Assembly: GCF_005796105.1 (NCBI RefSeq)
Contig: NZ_VAUO01000006.1
Span: forward strand, 186,001-250,000
Reading direction: 5' to 3'
DNA from: Pseudomonas mosselii
Lineage (GTDB): Bacteria; Pseudomonadota; Gammaproteobacteria; Pseudomonadales; Pseudomonadaceae
Length of the DNA stretch: 64,000 nucleotides
The notes beneath the pieces were generated by a model. It was not told the origin of the DNA. It was given only the letters and a program-made list of their open reading frames with translations, and did not search any database. Every line of letters starts with the position of its first letter. Position 1 is the first letter of the stretch. The translations under genes were made by a program, and so were the position numbers. This document shows, one piece after another, positions 1 through 9,917 of the stretch.

Positions 1-27
1 AATTTTCACACGCCCTTCACGCAACGT

Positions 28-504
28 TCAGCCTTCCCACTGACGCATGCGCTGACGGCAGTGCTTCATGGCATTGACGATGTGTTTTTCCACCAGCGCG
101 CGCGAGATTTCCAGGCGCTCGGCGATTTGCTGGTGCGACAGCCCCTCGAGCTTGCGCAGCAAGAAGCACTCGCGACAGGTGGCGCTCAGCTCGTCCAGGG
201 CCTGGCGCATCAAGGCCAGGCGCTGGTCCAGCTGCATGCTCTGCGATGGCGCCGGGCTGTGCCAGCGCTCGTCGCTGTCGAGCACGTCCAGCGGCTCGGC
301 CTGGCGTACCTGATGGCGACGGTGGCGGTCGACCACCAGGTTCAGCGCGGTACGGTAGAGGAACGCTCGCGGGTGCTCGATCTGCTGGCCCTCGGTGCGC
401 TCCAGCACGCGCAGGTAAGCATCATGGGCAACGTCTTCGGCCGCCTGGCGATTACCCAGCCGGGCGCAAAGAAAACTCACCAATTCGCGATAGTAGTGTT
501 CCAC
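28..504 (-). CDS. fpvI: ECF sigma factor FpvI-like (pyoverdine signalling)
   Basis: Small sigma-70 family protein of about 158 residues with sigma region 2 (AEDVAHDAYLRVLER, then the RAFLYRTALNLVVDRHRR core-binding and -10 segment) and region 4 (SATCRECFLLRKLEGLSHQQIAERL, ending in an HCRQRMRQWEG tail). In P. aeruginosa FpvI drives the ferripyoverdine receptor gene and lies beside pvdRT-opmQ, which is the context here: it is divergent from pvdR. The GTG at 504 (VEHYYREL) is preferred over a GTG at 537 because it matches the family's usual length and start. The anti-sigma gene fpvR is not between this gene and pvdR, so it is outside the window or elsewhere. A weak Fur-like site lies upstream at 583-600. 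Confidence 0.85.
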   Translation of the reverse strand: MEHYYRELVSFLCARLGNRQAAEDVAHDAYLRVLERTEGQQIEHPRAFLYRTALNLVVDRHRRHQVRQAEPLDVLDSDERWHSPAPSQSMQLDQRLALMRQALDELSATCRECFLLRKLEGLSHQQIAERLEISRALVEKHIVNAMKHCRQRMRQWEG

Positions 505-582
505 GACGGCACCTAGCGTCCCCCTGCACACACGCACACAGGCACGGGCAGCGGGTTGGATGATATCAACGTGCGATCTTAC

Positions 583-600
583 AAATTATAATTATTCTCA
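583..600 (-). promoter_or_regulatory. possible Fur site upstream of fpvI
   Basis: Read on the minus strand, this AT-rich stretch starts TGAGAATAATTATAA. Its first half matches the Fur half-site TGATAAT at 6 of 7 bases; the second half is poor. Fur control of fpvI is known in P. aeruginosa. The call rests on pattern only. Confidence 0.35.
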
Positions 601-628
601 GCAACTCGAAGCAAAACTGCCTGCCAGC

Positions 629-652
629 TAAATCGGCAACGGCGGCCTTCGT
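629..652 (+). promoter_or_regulatory. PvdS iron-starvation box of pvdRT-opmQ
   Basis: Exact TAAAT-N16-CGT, the promoter element recognised by PvdS-type sigma factors. It lies about 70 bases before the pvdR start and is the only such match in this intergenic region. Confidence 0.85.
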
Positions 653-719
653 TTAACTGGGGCCTCCGAGCGCGCCGTCGAAGACCGCACGCCCCCCCTT
701 TCTCTGGCTGGAAGCCCGC

Positions 720-1898
720 ATGACTCGCACATCCACCCCCCGCCGTCGACTGCTGCTCACAGCCTTGGGCCTGCTTGGCCTGGGCAGCCTGCTGGCCTGG
801 AAAACCCTGCCACTGAGCGGCGCGCCAGTCAGCACGGTGGCAGTGACGCGCAGCGATATCGAAAGCAGCGTCACCGCCCTCGGCACCCTGCAACCGCGCC
901 GCTACGTGGACGTTGGCGCGCAGGCTTCCGGGCAGATCCGCAAGCTGCATGTGGAAGCCGGCGACCCCGTGCGCGAGGGCCAACTGCTGGTGGAAATCGA
1001 CCCGTCCACACAACAGGCCAACCTCGATGCCGGGCGCTACTCGATCGAAAACCTCAAGGCTCAGTTGGCCGAGCAACGTGCCCAATACCAATTGGCCCGC
1101 CAGCAGTTCCAGCGCCAGCGTGAGCTGACCAGCAGCGGCGCCACCCGCCAGGAAGATCTGCAAAGCGCCGAAGCCCAGCTCAAGGTGACGCAAGCGCGCA
1201 TCGCCATGTACCAGGCACAGATCAGCCAGGCCCAGGCCAGCTTACGCAGCGCCGAGGCTGAGCTGGGCTATACCCGCATCTATGCGCCGATGAGCGGCAC
1301 CGTGGTGGCGGTGGACGCACGCGAAGGCCAGACCCTCAACGCCCAGCAGCAGACGCCGCTGATCCTGCGCATCGCCAAGCTGTCGCCAATGACCGTCTGG
1401 GCCCAGGTCTCCGAAGCCGACATCGGCAAGGTCAAGCCAGGCATGACCGCCTACTTCACCACACTGGCCGGCGGCAAGCGCCGCTGGACCAGCAGCGTAC
1501 GGCAAATTCTGCCGATCCCGCCCAAGCCGCTGGAACAAGCCAGCCAGGGCGGCGGCAGCCCAGCCAGCGCCAGCGCCGGCACCACCGGCAGCAAGGTGGT
1601 GCAATACACCGTGCTGCTGGACGTCGATAACCCTGACGGCGCCCTGATGGCGGAAATGACCACCCAGGTCTTCTTCGTCGCCGGCCAAGCCAGCCAAGTC
1701 CTCAGCGTGCCGCTGGCCGCACTGAACGAAACCCCAGAGGACGGCCTGCGCTTGGCGCACGTGCTCAACGCCGACGGCAAGATCGAGGCACGCCAGGTCC
1801 GCATCGGCCTGAGCGATCGCCTGCGCGTACAGGTGCTCGATGGCCTGCGCGAGGGCGAGCGCCTGGTGATCGGCGCACCTGCCGCCAGCGGGAGCTGA
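720..1898 (+). CDS. pvdR: PvdR, periplasmic adaptor of the pyoverdine efflux pump
   Basis: A 392-residue MacA-type membrane fusion protein of the RND/HlyD family. The N-terminal membrane anchor ([20 protein letters not shown]) is followed by a biotinyl-lipoyl segment ([20 protein letters not shown]), an alpha-helical hairpin rich in Gln and Ala (about residues 100-185), and beta-barrel and membrane-proximal domains. It joins the PvdT ABC transporter to the OpmQ outer membrane channel for export and recycling of pyoverdine. It heads a three-gene operon; its stop lies one base before pvdT. An iron-starvation box upstream implies PvdS control. Confidence 0.93.
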   Translation: MTRTSTPRRRLLLTALGLLGLGSLLAWKTLPLSGAPVSTVAVTRSDIESSVTALGTLQPRRYVDVGAQASGQIRKLHVEAGDPVREGQLLVEIDPSTQQANLDAGRYSIENLKAQLAEQRAQYQLARQQFQRQRELTSSGATRQEDLQSAEAQLKVTQARIAMYQAQISQAQASLRSAEAELGYTRIYAPMSGTVVAVDAREGQTLNAQQQTPLILRIAKLSPMTVWAQVSEADIGKVKPGMTAYFTTLAGGKRRWTSSVRQILPIPPKPLEQASQGGGSPASASAGTTGSKVVQYTVLLDVDNPDGALMAEMTTQVFFVAGQASQVLSVPLAALNETPEDGLRLAHVLNADGKIEARQVRIGLSDRLRVQVLDGLREGERLVIGAPAASGS

Positions 1899-1899
1899 C

Positions 1900-3864
1900 A
1901 TGAGCACACCCCTGATTGAGCTGCGTGACATCCGCAAGGTCTATGGCGGCGTCGATTCACCTACTGTCGAGGTGCTGCGCGGGATCAGCCTGAGCATCCA
2001 CCCGGGCGAATTCGTCGCCATCGTCGGCGCGTCTGGCTCGGGCAAGTCGACGTTGATGAACATCCTCGGCTGCCTCGACCGCCCCAGCTCGGGCAGCTAT
2101 CGCTTCGCCGGCCGCGACGTAGCCGAACTGGACGGCGACGAGTTGGCCTGGCTGCGCCGCGAGGCCTTCGGTTTCGTGTTCCAGGGCTACCACCTGATTC
2201 CCTCAGGCTCAGCCCAGGAAAACGTCGAAATGCCAGCCATCTACGCAGGGATTGCACCTGCCGAGCGCCACGCTCGCGCCCGCGCCCTGCTCGAACGCCT
2301 GGGCTTGGGCAACCGTACCGGCAACCGTCCGCACCAGTTGTCCGGGGGCCAGCAGCAGCGTGTATCGATTGCCCGGGCATTGATGAACGGCGGCCACATC
2401 ATTCTCGCCGACGAACCGACCGGCGCCCTGGACAGCCACAGCGGCACCGAAGTCATGGCCCTGCTCGACGAGCTGGCCAGCCAGGGCCATGTGATCATTC
2501 TCATCACCCACGACCGAGAGGTGGCCGCCCGCGCGCAACGGGTCATCGAAATCCGCGATGGCCAGATGGTCAGCGACTCGGCAGCCGAGCAGCCCGCCCC
2601 CACCCCCTCGAAACCGCTGCAGGCCGACGACCTGCGTCAGCGCCTGGACCGCGGCGCAACGCTCACCGGCGCCTGGAAAGGCGAGCTGATCGAAGCCCTG
2701 CAAGCCGCCTGGCGGGTGATGTGGATCAATCGCTTCCGCACCGCCCTGACCCTGCTCGGTATCGTCATCGGCGTGGCCTCGGTAGTGGTCATGCTGGCCG
2801 TGGGCGAAGGCAGCAAGCGCCAGGTGATGGCGCAGATGGCCGCGTTCGGCTCGAACATCCTCTACCTCAACGGCAAGCACGCCACCGAGCGTGAGCCGGC
2901 CGGCATCATCACCCTCGACGATGTCGCCGCCATCGCCGAACTGCCCCAGGTGATACACGCCATGCCAGTGATCGGCGACAAGCTGATGGTGCGCCAGGGC
3001 AACAACAGCCAGGCGTTCTACGTCGGCGGCAACAACACCTGGTTTACGCAGATCTTCAACTGGCCGGTAGTAGAAGGCAGCTTCTACACCGAAGCCGACG
3101 AGGCCAGCGGCGCAGCAGTGGCCGTGATCGGGCAAAAGGTGCGTGACAAGATGTTCGGCGAAGGTAGCGACCCGCTCGGGCAATACCTGCTGATCGGTAA
3201 CGTGCCGTTCCAGGTCATCGGCATTCTCCAGGGCAAGGGCGCAAGCTCCGGCAGCGAGAACGCCGACGAGCGCATCGCGGTGCCCTACTCTGCCGCCGCC
3301 ATCCGCTTGTTCGGCAGCCGCGATCCCGAGTACATCGCCATCGCCGCGCAGGACTCGCGCCGCGTCGGCGAGACCGAGCAGGCCATCGACCGCCTGCTGC
3401 GCCAGCGCCACCAAGGTCGCCACGACTTCGAACTGACCAACGACGCTGCACTGATCCAGGCCGAGGCGCGCACCCAGAACAGCCTGTCGCTGATGCTCGG
3501 TGCGATTGCCGCGATCTCGCTGCTGGTGGGCGGCATCGGGGTGATGAACATCATGCTCATGACCGTACGCGAACGCACCCGCGAGATCGGCATCCGCATG
3601 GCCACCGGCGCGCGCCAGCGCGACATCCTGCGCCAATTCCTGACCGAGGCGGTGATGTTGTCGATGGTCGGCGGGCTGACCGGTATCGTCCTGGCCCTAG
3701 GCATCGGCGGGGGCTTGTTACTGGCCGGTATCGCCGTGGCCTTCGCCTTGCCTGCGATTATCGGCGCCTTCGCCTGCGCAGCCATCACCGGCGTGCTGTT
3801 CGGCTTCATGCCGGCCCGCAAGGCCGCCCGACTCGACCCGGTCAAAGCCCTTACCAGCGAATAG
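1900..3864 (+). CDS. pvdT: PvdT, MacB-type ABC transporter of the pyoverdine efflux pump
   Basis: A 654-residue fusion of an N-terminal ATPase and a C-terminal permease. Walker A is GASGSGKST, the signature is LSGGQQQR, and Walker B is [14 protein letters not shown]. The permease has one transmembrane helix near residue 285 ([20 protein letters not shown]), a large periplasmic domain, then three helices near the end, the MacB/FtsX topology. Conserved [21 protein letters not shown] lies before the last helices. It uses ATP to move pyoverdine or its precursors together with PvdR and OpmQ. It sits between the two, with 1- and 3-base gaps, so the genes are clearly co-transcribed. Confidence 0.95.
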   Translation: MSTPLIELRDIRKVYGGVDSPTVEVLRGISLSIHPGEFVAIVGASGSGKSTLMNILGCLDRPSSGSYRFAGRDVAELDGDELAWLRREAFGFVFQGYHLIPSGSAQENVEMPAIYAGIAPAERHARARALLERLGLGNRTGNRPHQLSGGQQQRVSIARALMNGGHIILADEPTGALDSHSGTEVMALLDELASQGHVIILITHDREVAARAQRVIEIRDGQMVSDSAAEQPAPTPSKPLQADDLRQRLDRGATLTGAWKGELIEALQAAWRVMWINRFRTALTLLGIVIGVASVVVMLAVGEGSKRQVMAQMAAFGSNILYLNGKHATEREPAGIITLDDVAAIAELPQVIHAMPVIGDKLMVRQGNNSQAFYVGGNNTWFTQIFNWPVVEGSFYTEADEASGAAVAVIGQKVRDKMFGEGSDPLGQYLLIGNVPFQVIGILQGKGASSGSENADERIAVPYSAAAIRLFGSRDPEYIAIAAQDSRRVGETEQAIDRLLRQRHQGRHDFELTNDAALIQAEARTQNSLSLMLGAIAAISLLVGGIGVMNIMLMTVRERTREIGIRMATGARQRDILRQFLTEAVMLSMVGGLTGIVLALGIGGGLLLAGIAVAFALPAIIGAFACAAITGVLFGFMPARKAARLDPVKALTSE

Positions 3865-3867
3865 CCC

Positions 3868-5286
3868 ATGCCAATTCCAAGCCGTATCAGTCTGTTGACC
3901 CTGAGCCTGTGCCTGGCCGCCTGTAGCACACCACCACCACCGGCCAGTGCGATCACGCCACCGCAAGCCTGGCAAGGCCCCACCGACAGCACGCGCGCCG
4001 TGCCGGACCAGCAGTGGTGGCAGACCTTCGCCAGTGCCGAACTGGACCGCCTGATCGAACGCGCCCGCAGCAACAGCCACGACCTGGCCGCCGCCGCCGC
4101 ACGCGTACGCCAGGCCCAGGCCAGCGCGGTGATCGCAGGCGCCCCGCTGCTGCCGGAGCTGCAACTGGGAGTCGACGGCAGCCGTCAGCGCCTGTTGCGT
4201 GGCGAGGGCAACGACCAGCTCGACGCCAGCAGCAGCGAGCGCACCAGCACTTCATTCGGTGCACAGTTGAGCGCCAGCTACGAAATCGACTTCTGGGGCG
4301 GGCTGCGGGCCACGCGTGACAGCGCCCTGAGCAGCCTCGACGCCAGCCGCTTCGACCGCCAAACCGTGGAGCTGACCCTGCTCAGCGCCGTGGCCGACAG
4401 TTACCTGCAAGGCCTGGCGCTGGAGGAGCAACTGCGTATTGCCCGCCTCAACCTGAACAACGCCCGCGATGTACTCGGCCTGGTCGAAGCCCGCGAGCGC
4501 TCGGGCTCAGCGACGCGCCTGGAACTGGCCCAGCAACGCCGCGTGGTGGCCGCTCAAGAGCGCCAACTGCCGCTGCTGGAGCAACGCCGCCAAGACAACC
4601 GCGTAACCCTGGCGACCTTGCTCGGCGAACCGGTACAACAACTGCCAAGCAGCACCGAAACCCTCGATGGCCTGCGCTGGCCCGGTATCGGCAGCGGCCT
4701 GCCGAGCGAACTGCTCGGGCGCCGCCCGGATATCGCCGCCGCCGAGGCGCGCCTGGCGGCAGCCAGCGCCAACGTGCAGGTCGCACGCGCCGCGATGCTT
4801 CCACGCCTGATCCTGGGGGCGGATCTGGGCAGTGGCGCACGCACTTTCGCCAACGTGCTCGACAGCCCCTATTACACCCTCACCGCCGGCCTGACCGCGC
4901 CGATCTTCAACAACGGTCGACTGCGCGCCGAACGCGACCTGGCCCGTGCCGAACAGCAAGAGCTGCTGGCCGACTACCGCGCCAGCATCGTCAACGGCTT
5001 TGCCGATGTCGAGAAAGCGCTCAATGCGATCAGTGGCGTGGACCGCCAGCGCCAGTGGCAGGACGAGGAAGTGGCCCAGGCGCGCATCGCCTTCAACCTT
5101 GCCCAGCAGCGCTACGCCGCCGGCGCCGAGACCCTGCTCAACGTGCTGGAAACCCAGCGCACCCTGTACCTGGCCGAAGATGAGCAGGCGCAACTACGCC
5201 TGGCGCGCTTGCAGGCCAGCGTGGCGCTGTACAAGGCATTGGGTGGGGGGTGGCAGGTGCAGCAGATAACGGCGAACCTGCCCTGA
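3868..5286 (+). CDS. opmQ: OpmQ, outer membrane lipoprotein channel
   Basis: A 472-residue TolC-like outer membrane factor of the NodT family. The signal peptide ends in the lipobox LAAC (Cys near residue 19), so the mature protein is probably lipidated. Two duplicated outer-membrane-efflux repeats follow, with the typical motifs YEIDFWGGLRATRDSALSSL and LLGRRPDIAAAEARLAAASANV. It completes the PvdRT-OpmQ tripartite pump. It is the last gene of the operon and converges on pvdP across a REP-containing spacer. Confidence 0.95.
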   Translation: MPIPSRISLLTLSLCLAACSTPPPPASAITPPQAWQGPTDSTRAVPDQQWWQTFASAELDRLIERARSNSHDLAAAAARVRQAQASAVIAGAPLLPELQLGVDGSRQRLLRGEGNDQLDASSSERTSTSFGAQLSASYEIDFWGGLRATRDSALSSLDASRFDRQTVELTLLSAVADSYLQGLALEEQLRIARLNLNNARDVLGLVEARERSGSATRLELAQQRRVVAAQERQLPLLEQRRQDNRVTLATLLGEPVQQLPSSTETLDGLRWPGIGSGLPSELLGRRPDIAAAEARLAAASANVQVARAAMLPRLILGADLGSGARTFANVLDSPYYTLTAGLTAPIFNNGRLRAERDLARAEQQELLADYRASIVNGFADVEKALNAISGVDRQRQWQDEEVAQARIAFNLAQQRYAAGAETLLNVLETQRTLYLAEDEQAQLRLARLQASVALYKALGGGWQVQQITANLP

Positions 5287-5601
5287 GGGCAGTCGGGGGG
5301 CTTTGCGCCCTTCGGACTGCACTATCACGCAAAGGACTACGACTTCGCAAACGCCGCATACCCTGTGGGAGCGGCTTCAGCCGCGAAGCAGACAACGCGG
5401 TGCATGGCACCGGCTTCGCCGGTGTTCGCGGCTAAAGCCGCTCCCACAGGGTACGCGGCGCGCTCGCCAAATCAGTTCTCTGCGCGACAGCGCAGCCCCA
5501 AGGGCTGGGTGATCTCCCACAGGGACGGTGCCACATCAACCAATTGTGATCTGTTGCAAATAGCTGCGGGCCTTCCTGAGAAAGTCTCCCAGGCGCCCCG
5601 C
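5287..5601. other. convergent intergenic spacer between opmQ and pvdP
   Basis: This 315-base spacer has no credible gene. It holds an inverted REP pair (5359-5453) directly followed by a longer repeat tail (to 5524) that recurs at 38095-38177. It probably acts as a transcription end region for both operons. Confidence 0.7.
5359..5453. repeat. inverted REP pair (P. putida type)
   Basis: Two facing copies of CCTGTGGGAGCGGCTT, separated by a smaller palindrome (CACCGGCTTCGCCGGTG). Related copies occur near 20961, 38054, 38207, 45795 and 58970 in this window. Confidence 0.85.
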
Positions 5602-7224
5602 TCAAGACACGATGTTCTTCATCGACAGGTGGCGTGCATACCACGGCCGCTGTGGCACCTTGCGCAGGAAGCCGTCGATCTTGTCGTCCTCACCGAAGGT
5701 GATGCGCAACGCCAGCTTCATCACCTCCACATCCATCTCTACCGACTTGCCCGGCCGCATGCCCGGCTCGGTGCTGCAACCGTGGGTGTCCGGCCCCAAC
5801 CAAGGGTCATCGACCTCCACCCAGCGCCCCGGTGCGAACCACGGCACACCATTGACCACCTGGCGCCGTACCTGGCCAGGATGATGCCGCTCGTGGGCCC
5901 GGAACCAGTCGTCGATACGGTCGTCGATCCAACCGTGGAAGCCCCAGAACACCGGGTTGACGTGGGAGGAAAACGGATCGCCAAGAAAATCGTTCTCGCG
6001 CGCGAACCAGCGTGCGGCAAAGTCAGATGGATCACGGGCGAACGGTACCGGCGCGCCATTGCTCGGGTCGCGAGGCACCGTTGCCCAGCACATGTGCAAC
6101 CAGTCGTGCAGGTTCATCTCCAGCTCCGAACCGAACGCCCCCAGCGACAACCTCGACAGGTACACCGGGTCCTGGTACTGCGACTCCCACACCTGGAAGT
6201 TGCTGCAGAAGGTCTCACCAGCCTTGATCGCCCCCACCCACTGCCCGTAGGCCTGATCGCCGGGCGCCTGCCAGGCTGGCGGCACACGGTAGCCGTCATG
6301 GTTGTCGTGATAACGGGCAAAGCCTTGGCGGTCGGCCTCGACGCTTGGCTGGGGCAGCGGAAAGCGTTGCCAGGACGGTAACGACTGCAAGGTCCGGGCC
6401 TGTATCAGCATGTGCCGGTGCATGTAGAGGAAATCCACCCCCGAGCCGTTGCGGTGCTTGCGCGGCCCGCGTGCATCGCGCTCACGCTCGCGTGGGCCAG
6501 GCTGCCAGCCCAGGCCACGCAATGCGTTCTGTTTGGTCGGCGCCAAGGTATGCCATTTATCGCGGGTCGCATGCCAGAGCTGGTGAAACAAGCGGTGTTC
6601 AGGGGCGATCACCCAAGCCTGCATCTGCGCCGTGTAAGGCAGGCGCTCGCGGGCTTCGGGGAAGCGGCGCTTGACGGCCACCAGGCGGTTGTCCTGCACG
6701 GGTAACATCAACGGCCGGTCCAAGCGCTGGATTCGCACGCTCAAGGTGCCGCTGCCAGCATTGGCAAACTCGCCCCAGACTTCATCGAGACTGGCCACGC
6801 ACTCGTAGCTCGGCCCTGTATCACGTGCCATCAGGCGCCAGCGCACCTCACCGGTGCTGGCGCCTACCAGATCACCCAACACCCGGTAGGCCGGTTGCGC
6901 GTCCCCACGCAAAGCCGCGCCGGTGTCGACGAAGCCACGCAGGCCACGGCCCTTGGTGGCCACGTCCAGGAACATCTCCAGGCCATCGCGCGCCAGCCCG
7001 TCCAGGCCAGCTTCAGCACCTTCGAAACGGATATCCCAGACCCCGCGCAGCAGGTCTGCCAACACTTGCCCGCGATAGTCGGCCAACTCCACGCTCGCCT
7101 CACCAGGGGTGACGATGTCGTCCTCGGGGTCGTGGGTCAGCTCCTTGTGCGCGTAGTAAGCCGCGCTGCCCGCAGCGCCGGCCACTGCCAGGCCTGCGAT
7201 GAATCCTCGTCGAGAAATTGTCAT
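5602..7224 (-). CDS. pvdP: PvdP, Tat-exported tyrosinase for pyoverdine maturation
   Basis: A 540-residue protein that starts with a twin-arginine signal (ISRRGFIAGLAVAGAAGSAA), so it acts in the periplasm. The C-terminal half has copper-site features of tyrosinases: DFLYMHRHMLIQ, the histidines of EMNLHDWLHMCW, and SSHVNPVFWGFHGWIDD. PvdP in P. aeruginosa oxidises ferribactin to form the dihydroxyquinoline chromophore. Length and position (beside pvdRT-opmQ) match that protein (about 544 residues). An exact iron-starvation box lies 48 bases upstream. Confidence 0.92.
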   Translation of the reverse strand: MTISRRGFIAGLAVAGAAGSAAYYAHKELTHDPEDDIVTPGEASVELADYRGQVLADLLRGVWDIRFEGAEAGLDGLARDGLEMFLDVATKGRGLRGFVDTGAALRGDAQPAYRVLGDLVGASTGEVRWRLMARDTGPSYECVASLDEVWGEFANAGSGTLSVRIQRLDRPLMLPVQDNRLVAVKRRFPEARERLPYTAQMQAWVIAPEHRLFHQLWHATRDKWHTLAPTKQNALRGLGWQPGPRERERDARGPRKHRNGSGVDFLYMHRHMLIQARTLQSLPSWQRFPLPQPSVEADRQGFARYHDNHDGYRVPPAWQAPGDQAYGQWVGAIKAGETFCSNFQVWESQYQDPVYLSRLSLGAFGSELEMNLHDWLHMCWATVPRDPSNGAPVPFARDPSDFAARWFARENDFLGDPFSSHVNPVFWGFHGWIDDRIDDWFRAHERHHPGQVRRQVVNGVPWFAPGRWVEVDDPWLGPDTHGCSTEPGMRPGKSVEMDVEVMKLALRITFGEDDKIDGFLRKVPQRPWYARHLSMKNIVS

Positions 7225-7271
7225 TGCGCCTCAATCCGTCTCCGCGTGCTGCGGCTGCTATCCAAGCTAGG

Positions 7272-7295
7272 ACGTACGCTGGAGAAGGAAATTTA
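7272..7295 (-). promoter_or_regulatory. PvdS iron-starvation box of pvdP
   Basis: Exact TAAAT-N16-CGT read on the minus strand, 48 bases upstream of the pvdP ATG at 7224. Confidence 0.85.
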
Positions 7296-7314
7296 GCGCG
7301 GCGCGCGCCTTGGC

Positions 7315-7338
7315 TAATTCACCGGGCAAGGTGCTCGT
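7315..7338 (+). promoter_or_regulatory. variant iron-starvation box of the flavoprotein gene
   Basis: TAATT-N16-CGT on the plus strand, one base from the consensus and the same variant seen before pvdL. It lies 32 bases before the ATG at 7371 and is back to back with the pvdP box. Confidence 0.6.
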
Positions 7339-7370
7339 CTGTCAGGTATTCCCATTGCCAGAGGTAGCCC

Positions 7371-8303
7371 ATGACCTCCCTGATTTCGCGCCTGATCCGC
7401 ACCTCCAAGCCCACCGCCTACCGGTTGTTCGACGTCCAGCTCAAGTCCATCGAGCACCTCAGTCCATCGCTATGCCGCTGCGTCTTCGGCGGCGAGGACG
7501 TCGCGCAGATGACCACCCTGGCGCCCGACCAGCGCATCAAGCTGTGCTTCCCGACACCGGCCGGGGCCGCGCCAACGCTACCCAAGGATGGCCAGTGGCA
7601 GCTGGCCCGTCGGGGGCTCGCAGCGCAGCACACGCCGCCGATGCGCACTTACACCCTCCGCGCCCTGCGCCGCGAGGCGCAGGAAGTGGACGTAGACTTC
7701 GTGCTGCACGGCGTCAACGGCCCTGCCTCAGCCTGGGCGACCCACGCGCAAGCGGGTGATCGCTTGCAGATGGTCGCGCCCAACCTGGCCTACCGTGACG
7801 ACCCAGGCGGCTATGAATGGAAGCCGCCAAGCAGCGCCCGGAATATCCTGCTGGTGGGTGACGAAACGGCTCTACCGGCCATCGCCGGGATTCTCGAGCA
7901 ACTGGCCGAGCAGGCGCCGGAACAGGCGGTGCAAGCGTTCATCGAAGTCCCCCACGAAAGCGACTGCCTGCCACTTCGGCATAGCCCCGCTACCCGCCTG
8001 CACTGGCTGCCCCGGGACGTACTGCGCTGCGATCACGGCCAAGGCATGCTGCATGCCGTGCATGAGCTGGCGCGCTTGCCCGGTCTCCAGGTTGGCAAGT
8101 CCGTGGAGCTTGAAGACGTCGACATCGACGCAAGCCTCCTGTGGGAACTGGCCAGCGACGCCAAGGGCGAGTTCTACGCCTGGATCGCTGGTGAGTCCGG
8201 CACGGTGATGGAGATTCGCCGTTACCTGATCAAGGAACGCGGGCTGTCCCGCACCAGCCTGACCCTGATGGGGTACTGGCGGGCGGGACGCGCGCTCGAC
8301 TGA
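7371..8303 (+). CDS. siderophore-interacting FAD-binding protein (ViuB/SIP family reductase)
   Basis: A 310-residue flavoprotein. The N-terminal half is a FAD-binding barrel with the motif MRTYTLRALRREAQEVDVDF. The C-terminal half is a NAD(P)-binding domain with LLVGDETALPAIAGIL and the family ending EFYAWIAGESGTVMEIRRYL, then GYWRAGRA. Members reduce ferric siderophores to release iron in the cytoplasm or periplasm. The start follows an AGAGG ribosome site. It stands between pvdP and pvdH and is preceded by a PvdS-type box. It therefore probably belongs to the pyoverdine regulon, perhaps recycling iron from pyoverdine or reducing another siderophore; the substrate is not known. Confidence 0.85.
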   Translation: MTSLISRLIRTSKPTAYRLFDVQLKSIEHLSPSLCRCVFGGEDVAQMTTLAPDQRIKLCFPTPAGAAPTLPKDGQWQLARRGLAAQHTPPMRTYTLRALRREAQEVDVDFVLHGVNGPASAWATHAQAGDRLQMVAPNLAYRDDPGGYEWKPPSSARNILLVGDETALPAIAGILEQLAEQAPEQAVQAFIEVPHESDCLPLRHSPATRLHWLPRDVLRCDHGQGMLHAVHELARLPGLQVGKSVELEDVDIDASLLWELASDAKGEFYAWIAGESGTVMEIRRYLIKERGLSRTSLTLMGYWRAGRALD

Positions 8304-8346
8304 ATTCAGCGCCTTGCACCAGGGCCGCTACGCGGCCCCGGTCGTC

Positions 8347-9750
8347 TCAGGCGCCCGCCCCGACAGCGGCGCGCAGCGCCTCGGCAAAACGCCCGGCCAC
8401 CTCATCGATTTGCTCGGCACTGATGATCAGCGGCGGCAGGAAACGCACCACCGCGCCATGACGACCACCCAGTTCGAGGATCAGCCCACGGCGCAGGCAC
8501 TCACGCTGCACCTTCGGAGCCAGACACGAACAGGCCGGCGGATGCCCCAGGGCATCGAGCTGCCCCGCAGGGTCGACCAGCTCGACCCCGAGCATCAGGC
8601 CACGCCCGCGAATATCGCCCAGTTGCGGGTAATCCTGCTGCAGGCGCTGCAAGTGCCCACGCAAGCGCTGCCCCATGGCCTCGGCGTGTTCGCACAGGCG
8701 ATGCTCGACCAGGTAGCGCATCACCGCCGAGCCTGTCGCCATGGCCATCTGATTACCCCGGAAGGTCCCGGCGTGTGCGCCGGGCGACCACTGGTCGAGC
8801 CAGTCGCGGTAGACCATCACCGCCAACGGCAGGCTGCCGCCGATGGCCTTGGACAGGGTCACCACATCCGGCACGATACCGGCATGCTCAAAGGCGAACA
8901 TCTTGCCGGTACGGCCAAAGCCACTCTGGATCTCGTCGACGATCAGCGCCACGCCAGCCTGCTCGGTGATGCGACGCAGGCCACGCAACCACTCGATGTC
9001 AGCCGGAATCACCCCGCCTTCACCCTGCACCACTTCGACGATCACTGCCGCAGGCAGCGCAACGCCGGCTTCCGGGTCGTTCAGCAGGTTTTCCAGGTAG
9101 TGCAGGTTGGCGCGCACCCCAGCCTCACCGCCAAGGCCAAATGGGCAGCGGTAGTCATAGGGGTATGGCAGGAACTGTACGCCACTGCTCAGCAGGGCCC
9201 CGAGGGGCTTTTTCGGCCCCAGGCTGCCCATCAGGCTCAGGGCGCCCTGGCTCATGCCGTGGTAGCCGCCCTGGAACGCCAGCACAGTACTGCGCCCGGT
9301 GGCCGTGCGCACCAGCTTGAGCGCCGCTTCCACCGCGTCGGTGCCGGTCGGGCCGCAGAACTGGATCTTCGCCTCAAGGCGCAGCGCCTCAGGCAGCAGG
9401 CCGAACAGGTCCTGGACGAACTGGTCCTTGACCGGCGTGGTCAGGTCCAAGGTGTGCAACGGCAGCTCATCGGCCAGCACACGCTGGATCGCCTCGACCA
9501 CCACCGGATGGTTATGCCCCAAGGCCAGGGTGCCAGCGCCGGCCAGGCAGTCGATGAACTGACGCCCTTCGACATCTTCCACGTAAAGCCCACGGGCGCG
9601 CTTGAGCGCCAGCGGGATGCGCCGTGGGTAGCTGCGGGCGTTGGACTCCTGTTGCTGCTGGCGCAGCAGCAGCGGCGAGTCCTTGAATTCATACAGGGCC
9701 TGGGGCTCATTGGCCGGCAGGGCCCGGACAAGGCTGGAAGCGGTCGACAT
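8347..9750 (-). CDS. pvdH: PvdH, L-2,4-diaminobutyrate:2-oxoglutarate aminotransferase
   Basis: A 467-residue class III PLP aminotransferase. It converts aspartate semialdehyde to L-2,4-diaminobutyrate, the residue loaded by the last module of PvdL and found in the chromophore. Visible motifs are the glycine-rich cofactor site GPTGTDAVEAALKL, IVDEIQSGFGRTGKMFAFEH, and the PLP lysine in VVTLSKAIGGSLPLA. The ATG at 9750 has a GAGGG ribosome site 8 bases upstream; a TTG 21 bases further up is less likely. A perfect iron-starvation box lies at 9833-9856. Sequence features match PvdH well, although DABA aminotransferases as a class look alike. Confidence 0.92.
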   Translation of the reverse strand: MSTASSLVRALPANEPQALYEFKDSPLLLRQQQQESNARSYPRRIPLALKRARGLYVEDVEGRQFIDCLAGAGTLALGHNHPVVVEAIQRVLADELPLHTLDLTTPVKDQFVQDLFGLLPEALRLEAKIQFCGPTGTDAVEAALKLVRTATGRSTVLAFQGGYHGMSQGALSLMGSLGPKKPLGALLSSGVQFLPYPYDYRCPFGLGGEAGVRANLHYLENLLNDPEAGVALPAAVIVEVVQGEGGVIPADIEWLRGLRRITEQAGVALIVDEIQSGFGRTGKMFAFEHAGIVPDVVTLSKAIGGSLPLAVMVYRDWLDQWSPGAHAGTFRGNQMAMATGSAVMRYLVEHRLCEHAEAMGQRLRGHLQRLQQDYPQLGDIRGRGLMLGVELVDPAGQLDALGHPPACSCLAPKVQRECLRRGLILELGGRHGAVVRFLPPLIISAEQIDEVAGRFAEALRAAVGAGA

Positions 9751-9832
9751 CGGAAAAACCCTCGCAAGCAAGCGGATGTGCCCGCCACGCTTCCTGTAAG
9801 CGGATGTGTGTCGGGTAGTTGTCGCTTGAAAA

Positions 9833-9856
9833 ACGCTTGGGTGCGCCCAGGATTTA
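9833..9856 (-). promoter_or_regulatory. PvdS iron-starvation box of pvdH
   Basis: Exact TAAAT-N16-CGT on the minus strand, 82 bases upstream of the pvdH ATG. Confidence 0.85.
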
Positions 9857-9917
9857 GAGGTCGATGCAGGATTTACGGGCGCAATGGCCTGATCGCGGGG
9901 CCTGCCCCGCGATCAGC

